Origin: Natronobiforma cellulositropha
GTDB lineage: Archaea > Halobacteriota > Halobacteria > Halobacteriales > Natrialbaceae
Assembly (NCBI RefSeq): GCF_025629245.1
Contig: NZ_JANZXN010000015.1
Location: forward strand, 228,614-292,613
DNA length: 64,000 nucleotides
Reading direction: 5' to 3'
Shown: piece by piece, positions 44,314 to 51,263 of the stretch
Layout of the letters: every line of letters starts with the position of its first letter
Numbering within the stretch: position 1 is the first letter of the stretch
Program-made: the position numbers and the translations under genes
Notes under the pieces: generated by a model
Databases searched by the model: none
What the model saw: only the letters and a program-made list of their open reading frames with translations
Told to the model about the DNA's origin: nothing

Positions 44314-45218
44314 CACCCGGTGGCCGACAGCTGCACGAGTCCCGACGAAGCCGGGTGCTCGAGTCTCGAAACGCGAAGCCGGCAGGCCGAGGAAACCGCG
44401 TCCTCACCCGACAGGCGGAGTGAAATCGAGAGCTGCGGGTCGGCAACGTGGCGGAACAACTCGATCGAGATCGGCAACGTGATCACCGTCTCACCCGCCC
44501 GCGCCAGGGCGTACTCGTGGACCGTCACGTCCCACGTCGGCGTGCCCGTCGCCCCGGCGGGCGAGGGGTGGACCGTGTACCCGCTCGCGAGTGCCGTCGT
44601 CTGGAGCCGCTCGAGCGCAGACTCGAGGCTATCCGCACCGACCCCAGTCGGCGGTGGGAGTCTGCTCGCCGCGCGCCACAGGAGCCGGGCCTGTTCGTCG
44701 CTACCGAGGCGTTCGTCGAGTTCCTGTGCCATACTCTCGAGCAAGCACAGGCAGAGTTCGTCGGGACTCGAGACGGTCTCTGCGACGCGGAAGTAGGTGT
44801 CCATGATCGCGTCCTCGAGCGCGTCGTGGTCGGACGCGGCGATGCTCTCGAAGAGCGCACCCGCGGCGTCGTGACAGTACTCGACGAGTGAGTACTCCGC
44901 AGATGGCACGTGGCCGGGAGCGACGCTCGAGGGTGTTCGAGAGGCGTCCGTGGACTGGGACTCTCGGCCACCGCGTGGGGACGCTTCGCAGACGATCACG
45001 TCGTAGTGTGGTAGTTGGGGGTCGTACTGGCGGAGTTCGGCGCGGTATTGCTCGGTTGCGCGGGCGGCGCTGCGGGCCGTCGCCCGGGAGTCGAACCGCA
45101 GGCCCGCGGCCGGAACGGGCCGGTCACCGTACCGTGCACAGACGAGCACGTACGCACCCCGCTCGCAGGCCAGCGCCTCGATGTGTGTGCGTATCTCGCC
45201 GAGTGTTCTGCCGATCAT
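44313..45218 (-). CDS. Conserved haloarchaeal protein, likely iron-regulated
   Basis: The 301-residue product begins MIGRTLGEIRTHIEALACE and has the pattern YVLVCARYGDRPVPAAGLRF, ATEQYRAELRQYDPQLPHYD in its N-terminal domain, which I recall as a haloarchaeal family (DUF7551/DUF7552-like, not certain). The C-terminal half has acidic helices and a beta segment (TWDVTVHEYALARAGETVIT). Function is unknown. A 22-bp palindrome of DtxR/IdeR type abuts its start codon, so it should be controlled by iron. Confidence 0.85.
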   Translation of the reverse strand: MIGRTLGEIRTHIEALACERGAYVLVCARYGDRPVPAAGLRFDSRATARSAARATEQYRAELRQYDPQLPHYDVIVCEASPRGGRESQSTDASRTPSSVAPGHVPSAEYSLVEYCHDAAGALFESIAASDHDALEDAIMDTYFRVAETVSSPDELCLCLLESMAQELDERLGSDEQARLLWRAASRLPPPTGVGADSLESALERLQTTALASGYTVHPSPAGATGTPTWDVTVHEYALARAGETVITLPISIELFRHVADPQLSISLRLSGEDAVSSACRLRVSRLEHPASSGLVQLSATG

Positions 45219-45240
45219 GTTTTTAGGCTCGCCTAAAAAC
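45219..45240. promoter_or_regulatory. DtxR/IdeR-type iron operator
   Basis: GTTTTTAGGC-TC-GCCTAAAAAC is a perfect inverted repeat with 10-bp arms. The core TTAGG...CCTAA is the binding pattern of DtxR/IdeR regulators and of haloarchaeal Idr proteins. It lies between the minus-strand TATA-like TTTTAATG (45240-45248) and the start codon at 45218, where a bound repressor would block initiation. Confidence 0.8.
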
Positions 45241-45386
45241 ATTAAAACCGTTTTGGAAGGGAGGGCTGGCGAGAAATCTGTGGCGGCCGGAGAACGGTGT
45301 TCGGTGCACACAGAACTGTACACGAGACGATCACGTTCCGTTTGCCACCCCCTTTCGTCCGGCCGACCCTGTCCAATTCTGTGTGA

Positions 45387-45668
45387 GTGGGGATGTTCCC
45401 CACAGAGTATACCACCACCAGTGTACGGTCGGAGTTCCGTTCTCCTATAGAGACCACCACCGCCATTCACTCGCTCCTCCACTATGTGACGTCCGAACAG
45501 CGGGAGGTGGTTCGATTCGACACTGCTGGCAGGTCGACCGCACACCGTTGGAGATTGTCCGTGAGAAACGGGTGGCAGTGGACGTTCGGAACCCTCACGG
45601 AAGACGATGAGTCAGGCAAACATTCGCGAAGTGCGGACTTTTATGAAACAGAGCGCGTAGGGCAGAGT
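45387..45668 (+). pseudogene. Open, protein-like frame running into ppc
   Basis: From the ATG at 45387 or 45393 the frame stays open for 94 codons and then enters ppc in frame. The encoded sequence looks like real protein (SPIETTTAIHSLLHYVT, REVVRFDTAGRS, WRLSVRNGWQWTFGTLTED), but its third-codon GC is lower than that of the neighbours and PEPC does not have this extension. A good TATA box for ppc lies inside it. It may be a decayed small gene that lost its stop, or a domain that I do not recognise. Confidence 0.35.
45638..45646 (+). promoter_or_regulatory. TATA box of ppc
   Basis: CTTTTATGA is 23-31 bp before the ATG at 45669, so ppc is probably leaderless from that start. Confidence 0.55.
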
Positions 45669-48359
45669 ATGCAACTACACAACAGGGGGGTACGCCAGGA
45701 CGTCCGCGAACTCGGGACGCTCCTCGGTGACGTACTCGAAGAACAGACCTCGCGTCGAGCGTTCGAGACCGTCGAGTCCTGCCGAACGGCGGCGATCGAT
45801 TACCGCGCGGGTGACATCGACTCGCGCTCACCACTGGCGACCGAACTCGAGGGACTCTCGCCGGAGCTCCAGCGCATCGTCGCCCGCGCGTTCACGACGT
45901 ACTTCGAACTGATCAATCTCGCCGAGGAGCGAGAGCGCGTCCGCGCCATCCGGCAGGACTCCCAGGACGGCACGCTCGGGGACAGCCTCGAAGTCGCGGC
46001 CACAGACCTCGCCGAGGTCGATCCCGAGACGGCCCAGCGCGTTCTCTCCGACGTGCTGATCGAACCGACGTTCACCGCTCACCCGACGGAGGCCCGTCGC
46101 AAGACGGTGAAGTCGAAACTCCGCGCCGTCGCGAACCACCTCGAGACGCTCGACGAGACGCTGTTGACCGACAAGGAGGGCGCGCAGGTCTGGCGCGACC
46201 TGGACGCCGAGGTGACGAGTCTCTGGCAGACCCCACAGGTCAGAAAACGCCAGCCAGAGCCGGAAGACGAGGCACGAAACGTCCAGTGGTACCTAGAGAA
46301 CACGCTGTTCGACGTCGTCGGCGAAGTGTACGACGAACTCGAGGAGGCGCTCGACGAACAGGTCGACACGCCACTCGACGTACCCAAACTCTTCGAGTTC
46401 CGCTCGTGGGCCGGCAGCGACCGCGACGGAAACCCGTACGTTACCCCCGAGGTGACGGCGAACACCCTCGAGACCCAGCGTCGGGTCGTCCTCGACCGGT
46501 ACCACGACAAACTCAAGCGCCTCTCGGGCGTCCTCAGCCAGGACGGGAACCGCGTCGACGCTGGGTCGACCTTCCAGGCCTCCCTCGAAGCCGACCGCGA
46601 GCGCCTCCCGGGAGCGGCCCGGACGGCCGAAGAGCGCTACCCCGGCGAGCCGTACCGTCAGAAACTCCGCCTGATGCGCGAGCGCCTCCGCCGCGTCGGC
46701 GACGTCCGCCCGGGTGGCTACGCCGAGGCGCACGAACTCCTCGCCGACCTCGAGGCAATCGCGACGAGCCTCGAGAACAACGGCGGGGAGACCGTCGTCA
46801 GAGCCCACGTCACGCCGCTCATCCGCCAGGTCGAGACCTTCGGCTTCTCGCTCGCCAGCCTCGACCTCCGTGACCACCGTCAGAACCACACCGGCGCCAT
46901 CGCCGAAGCGCTCGAGCGCGACGGCATCGACTACGCCGCCCTCGACGAGGACGAACGCGTCGAGTGGTTGACCGACGCCATCCTCCAGGACGAACAGGTG
47001 ATCGACCTCTCGAACACCGAGGGTCTCTCCGACACCTCGACGCGCGTCGTCACGCTCTTCGACAACCTCGCCGCCTGGCAGGACGAGTACGGCGTCGACG
47101 CCATCGACACCTACTGCATCTCGATGACCGCGGAGCCGAGTCACGTCCTCGAGGTGCTCTTCCTGGCCAACCAGGCCGGCATCGTCTCGCTGCCCGAACA
47201 CAGCGGCATCGACGTCGTGCCGCTGCTCGAGACCGAGTACGCCCTCTCCGGGGCCCGGCGCATCATGGGGACGCTCTTCGAGAACGAAGCCTACGCACAG
47301 GCACTCGAGGCCCGCGGGCGCACCCAGGAGATCATGCTCGGCTACTCCGACTCGAACAAGGAGAACGGCTTCCTGGCGGCGAACTGGTCGCTCTACAAGA
47401 ACCAGGTCCGTCTCGCCGACATCTGCAACGACTACGACGTGACCATGCGGCTGTTCCACGGCCGCGGTGGCTCGATCTCCCGCGGTGGCGGCCCGATGAA
47501 CGAGGCGCTGCTCGCGCTGCCAAACAGCACGATCACCGGTCAGGTCAAGTTCACCGAACAGGGCGAAGCCATCTCCGAGAAGTACGGCAACCCGCGCATC
47601 GCCGAGCGCAACATCGAGCAGATGCTCAACGCCCAACTGCGTGCGCGTCTGCAGGCGATCGACCAGCCTTCCGAGAACGTCCCCGAAGAGTGGACCGATG
47701 CGATGGAGACGATGGCCGACGCCGCCCGCAACGAGTACCGCGACCTCCTCGAGAGCGATGGCTTCGTCCAGTACTTCGAGCAGGCGACGCCGATCACCGT
47801 CATCGAGAACCTCGACCTGGGGTCGCGTCCGGCCTCGCGCTCGGGTGAGCGCACCGTCGAGGATCTGCGAGCGATTCCGTGGGTGTTCTCCTGGACCCAG
47901 TCGCGGTGTATCCTCCCCGGCTGGTACGCCATCGCCGCCGGTATCGACGCCTACCTCGACGACGGCGGCGACGTCGAGACCCTCCAGGAGATGTACGACG
48001 AGTGGCCGTTCTTCCGGACGACCCTCGACAACGCCGCCCTCTCGCTCTCGCGCACCGAACTCGAGATCGCTGCCGAGTACGCGGACCTCGCCGAGGACGA
48101 CCTCCGCGAGACGTTCTTCCCCCGGCTCTCGACGGAGTACGAGCGGACCGTCGATCTCGTCACGACCATCGGCCAGCGCGAGACACTCCACACCCGCGAC
48201 TGGCTGGGCGAGAACTTAGAGCGGCGAAACCCCTACGTCGACCCGCTGAACCTCTTACAGACGCACCTGCTCAACCGGACCCACCGGACCGACGTCGAGG
48301 AGCGAACCCTCCGGCTGACGGTGAAAGGCATCGCCGCCGGGATGAAAAACACCGGCTGA
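45669..48359 (+). CDS. ppc: Phosphoenolpyruvate carboxylase
   Basis: The 896-residue enzyme carboxylates PEP to oxaloacetate and refills the citric acid cycle. It is the long bacterial type, as in other haloarchaea, not the short archaeal PpcA. Visible motifs are the catalytic His in EPTFTAHPTEARR (about 140), FRSWAGSDRDGNPYVTPEV, LGYSDSNKENGFLAAN, FHGRGGSISRGGGP and the C-terminal KGIAAGMKNTG. The ATG at 45669 gives the usual family length. Confidence 0.97.
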   Translation: MQLHNRGVRQDVRELGTLLGDVLEEQTSRRAFETVESCRTAAIDYRAGDIDSRSPLATELEGLSPELQRIVARAFTTYFELINLAEERERVRAIRQDSQDGTLGDSLEVAATDLAEVDPETAQRVLSDVLIEPTFTAHPTEARRKTVKSKLRAVANHLETLDETLLTDKEGAQVWRDLDAEVTSLWQTPQVRKRQPEPEDEARNVQWYLENTLFDVVGEVYDELEEALDEQVDTPLDVPKLFEFRSWAGSDRDGNPYVTPEVTANTLETQRRVVLDRYHDKLKRLSGVLSQDGNRVDAGSTFQASLEADRERLPGAARTAEERYPGEPYRQKLRLMRERLRRVGDVRPGGYAEAHELLADLEAIATSLENNGGETVVRAHVTPLIRQVETFGFSLASLDLRDHRQNHTGAIAEALERDGIDYAALDEDERVEWLTDAILQDEQVIDLSNTEGLSDTSTRVVTLFDNLAAWQDEYGVDAIDTYCISMTAEPSHVLEVLFLANQAGIVSLPEHSGIDVVPLLETEYALSGARRIMGTLFENEAYAQALEARGRTQEIMLGYSDSNKENGFLAANWSLYKNQVRLADICNDYDVTMRLFHGRGGSISRGGGPMNEALLALPNSTITGQVKFTEQGEAISEKYGNPRIAERNIEQMLNAQLRARLQAIDQPSENVPEEWTDAMETMADAARNEYRDLLESDGFVQYFEQATPITVIENLDLGSRPASRSGERTVEDLRAIPWVFSWTQSRCILPGWYAIAAGIDAYLDDGGDVETLQEMYDEWPFFRTTLDNAALSLSRTELEIAAEYADLAEDDLRETFFPRLSTEYERTVDLVTTIGQRETLHTRDWLGENLERRNPYVDPLNLLQTHLLNRTHRTDVEERTLRLTVKGIAAGMKNTG

Positions 48360-48457
48360 GCACGCTCGCACTGGTTTTTCGACTCGCGAATTCATCTCGA
48401 GCGGGCGCTCACCAGAGCGACCTCACAGCTGGAGCGTGTGCCCATCGAGTGTCGGTC

Positions 48458-49294
48458 TCACGCCTCGAGCGAGATTCCGTCGAGGAACTCGAGCAACACC
48501 CGGTTGAAGTAGTCGGGGTTGTCCTGGTTCGCGTTGTGACCGGCGTCGGGGATCACCTCGTAGCGACAGTTCGGTTCCCGGGCCGCCCACGCTGGTGCGT
48601 CTCTCGCGATCGTTCCCGTCCCGTCGTGCCCGCCGTGGGTGAGCAACAGCGGCCGTTCGATCCGGTACGCCGGGTCCGAGCGGTGGCACGTGGCGACGGC
48701 GTCCCAGACGGTGAGAAACTCCCGTTTCGAGAGCTGGCGCGTCGCGTCGAACGCGTACTCCCGGACGGGGTCGGTGTGGGCGGTGCGCTCGGCGATCAGC
48801 TTCCGGAGGTGTCCGTCGGGCCACACGCGAAACAGGTACGGCGAGAGCCGAAGCGCGAGATACTCGAGGAGCGGCGGCCGATCCAGCAGGTCCGTCGAGC
48901 CGACGATTCCGAGCGCGGCAACCCGCTCGGGGTGGCGATAGGTCACTTCCTGGGAGATGTAGCCGCCGAACGACTGTCCCAGCAGGACCGTCCGCTCGGC
49001 GTCGAGTTCGTCGAGCAGCGCGAGCAGGTCGTCGGCGACCGCAGGGACCGTAAATGGCTCGCCGATCGGTTTCGACCGGCCGTGGCCGCGAACGTCCCAC
49101 GTCAGTACCCGGTAGCCCGCGTTGGCCAGCGGCTCCACCTGCGGTTCGAACAGCCGGTGGTCCATCGACGCACCGTGTGTACAGGCGACGAGCGGCCCGT
49201 CCGCCGGCCCAGCGAGCCAGTAGTGGACCGTCGACCCGGCCCGCTCGAGTGTCCTGGTCTCGTCTCGCTCGCTCTCCTCGTCGCCACCGTTCAT
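48458..49294 (-). CDS. Alpha/beta hydrolase
   Basis: The 278-residue protein has the fold motifs of a soluble esterase/lipase-like hydrolase: oxyanion region CTHGASMDHRLF, nucleophile S108 in GQSFGG, an acid in THGGHDGTG (about 225) and H253 in DAGHNANQDNP. The substrate is unknown. It is downstream of the MoxR gene on the same strand with a 91-bp gap. Confidence 0.92.
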   Translation of the reverse strand: MNGGDEESERDETRTLERAGSTVHYWLAGPADGPLVACTHGASMDHRLFEPQVEPLANAGYRVLTWDVRGHGRSKPIGEPFTVPAVADDLLALLDELDAERTVLLGQSFGGYISQEVTYRHPERVAALGIVGSTDLLDRPPLLEYLALRLSPYLFRVWPDGHLRKLIAERTAHTDPVREYAFDATRQLSKREFLTVWDAVATCHRSDPAYRIERPLLLTHGGHDGTGTIARDAPAWAAREPNCRYEVIPDAGHNANQDNPDYFNRVLLEFLDGISLEA

Positions 49295-49385
49295 GCAGGG
49301 CGTTTGTAGCCGCCGTCCGTAGCCGTTGTGGTCGCTCGAGCGCTCATCCTGAAAGTCGACGCAGACGTGAGAACAGTCGGACGGA

Positions 49386-50336
49386 TTACTCGACCGTCGG
49401 CACCGGTACGGACTCGAGGACGGTGTCGACGATCTGTATCTTCGAGACGTTGTTGACGGTCGCGTCCGGCGTGAGGACGAGGCGGTGGGCGAGCACCGGC
49501 TGGGCGACGCGCTTGATGTCGTCGGGGGTGACGTACTCGCGGCCGACGATGGTGGCGTAGGCGCGGGCGGCCTCGAACAGCCGCTGGGTCCCGCGCGGGG
49601 AGACGCCCACTTCGACGCGGCCGTCGGTGCGGGTCTCGCGGGCGAGAGCGACCACGTAGTCGATGAGGTCGTCGTCGACGCGAACCGTCTCGGGCACCTG
49701 GCGCAGCTGGGCGACGTGTTCGGGTTCGAAGACGGTGTCGACCGAGGGACTCATCGCGTCGCGGCTCCGACGCCGGTGGAGCAGTTCGACCTCGCCAGCC
49801 TCGTCGGGGTAGCCCATCGAGGTCTTCACGAGGAAGCGGTCCACCTGCGCCTCCGGCAGCGGGAAGGTCCCCTCCTGTTCGACGGGGTTCTGCGTCGCGA
49901 TGACGAAGAAGGGCTGTGGCAGCGGGCGAGTCTCGCCGTCGACGGTGACCTGGCCCTCCTCCATCGCTTCGAGTAGGGCCGCCTGGGTCTTCGGCGGCGC
50001 GCGGTTGATCTCGTCGGCGAGGACGATGTTCGCGAAGATCGGTCCCTCGTTGAACTCGAACTGGCGCTCCTGTTCGTTGAAGACGTGCGTGCCGGTGACG
50101 TCCGAGGGGAGGAGGTCGGGCGTGAACTGAATCCGGGAGAACGAGAGACCGAGCGCGGTCGCGACGCTCTTGGCGGTGAGCGTCTTTCCGGTGCCGGGGA
50201 CGTCCTCGAGTAAGACGTGGCCTCTCCCGACGACACCCAGGAGGACCGTCTCGAGGAACTCGCGCTCACAGATCACCGCACCCCCGATTTCGTCGAGGAC
50301 GGTCTCACACTCTCGACTCGCTTGCGTAACGTCCAT
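49386..50336 (-). CDS. MoxR family AAA+ ATPase
   Basis: The 316-residue ATPase has Walker A DVPGTGKTLTAKS (about 45), Walker B VLADEINRAPPKTQAALLE, sensor 1 FFVIATQNPVEQEGT and the C-terminal lid with SPRGTQRLFEAARAYA. MoxR proteins activate partners with von Willebrand A domains and normally sit beside DUF58 and transglutaminase genes; none is here. The ATG at 50336 is set by the family N-terminus. Confidence 0.93.
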   Translation of the reverse strand: MDVTQASRECETVLDEIGGAVICEREFLETVLLGVVGRGHVLLEDVPGTGKTLTAKSVATALGLSFSRIQFTPDLLPSDVTGTHVFNEQERQFEFNEGPIFANIVLADEINRAPPKTQAALLEAMEEGQVTVDGETRPLPQPFFVIATQNPVEQEGTFPLPEAQVDRFLVKTSMGYPDEAGEVELLHRRRSRDAMSPSVDTVFEPEHVAQLRQVPETVRVDDDLIDYVVALARETRTDGRVEVGVSPRGTQRLFEAARAYATIVGREYVTPDDIKRVAQPVLAHRLVLTPDATVNNVSKIQIVDTVLESVPVPTVE

Positions 50337-50451
50337 AGTCGATGCTCTGGGTGAGGGTCCATATCTCTTCTGGATCGCTGTCACTTCGACCCTCGCTCGA
50401 GGCCGGACGAATCGAAACCCATAAAATCGATACCCGGGTAGAAGGAAGTGA

Positions 50452-50536
50452 GCCGAGATAGCCTAGCCCGGCCAAGGCGGTAGATTCGAAATCTACTGTC
50501 CTCACGGACTCGGGAGTTCAAATCTCCCTCTCGGCG
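50452..50536 (+). tRNA. tRNA-Ser(CGA)
   Basis: The 85-nt class II tRNA has acceptor GCCGAGA/TCTCGGC, D stem GCC/GGC, and anticodon stem GTAGA/TCTAC with loop TTCGAAA (anticodon CGA). The variable arm is GTCC-TCAC-GGAC, the T arm GGGAG-TTCAAAT-CTCCC and the discriminator G. CCA is not encoded. Three further copies of its 3' end follow. Confidence 0.97.
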
Positions 50537-51030
50537 CTTTTCCGCGAACACTACCGCCGAGCACCGCGTAGCGTGTGCTCGGCAACCCGTGAGCGGAAAA
50601 CGTGAAACAGGGAGATTTGAATCAGGGAGGTCGCACGCTCGCGAACGAATGTGAGCGAGACCGTCCGACCGTGGTTCAAATCTCCCTCTCGGCGCTTCTA
50701 CGGCGCCCACCACCGATGAGCGGCGCGCAGCGACGCGAATTATCCGGTCGCCGTGAACGACACCGGGAATTTGAACGATACAGAGGTTCTGCGCGCAGCG
50801 CAGGTTCTCTGGAGTAGTTCAAATCTCCCTCTCGGCGCTTTTCCGCGAACATCACCGCCGAGCACCGCGTAGCGTGTGCTCGGCCCATCCGTGAGCGGAA
50901 AACGTGACACAGGGAGATTTGAATCAGGGAGGCCGCACGCTCGCGAACGGATGTGAGCGAGACCGTCCGACCGTGGTTCAAATCTCCCTCTCGGCGCTTC
51001 TACGGCGACCACCACCGATGAGCGGCGCGT
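50537..51030 (+). repeat. tRNA-Ser(CGA) tail repeat array (A-B-A'-B')
   Basis: The tRNA 3' end (GTTCAAATCTCCC then TCTCGGCGCTT, 50516-50539) recurs at 50674, 50817 and 50976. Unit A (50540-50697) and unit A' (50841-50999) are nearly identical; unit B (50698-50840) differs in sequence; a truncated B' starts at 51000. Each full unit has hairpin I (TTTTCCGC/GCGGAAAA plus GCCGAGCAC/GTGCTCGGC in A; ACGGCG/CGCCGT in B) and hairpin II (GGGAGATTTGAA or GGGAATTTGAAC paired with the copied T arm). No protein gene is visible. The remaining 51031-51263 shows only an AT-rich promoter region. Confidence 0.9.
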
Positions 51031-51263
51031 GGAGGTGAGGTGGCGTGTCCCGTCGGCCTATTCCCGGCGAATCGGACCGCTCGAGAAGGTTCCATCGGTG
51101 TCGGGTCGCCGAGCGATCACGACTGGACGGGGGTCGATCACGCGACCTCCGTTCCGGCTACCGGTTCGCTCGTCGCGAGCGGGGGTTGAACCTTGTGTAT
51201 TTTTCTTGATGGATAGCCAGAAGCTTATTACAGTTCGATTCAGTTATCGGCTCGAAATCGAAA

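Noticed and set aside
43928..51030. A genomic island bounded by the two tRNA-Ser genes
   Set aside because: The 3' end sequences of the two tRNAs differ, the genes between (ppc, hydrolase, MoxR) are core-like, and no integrase is present.
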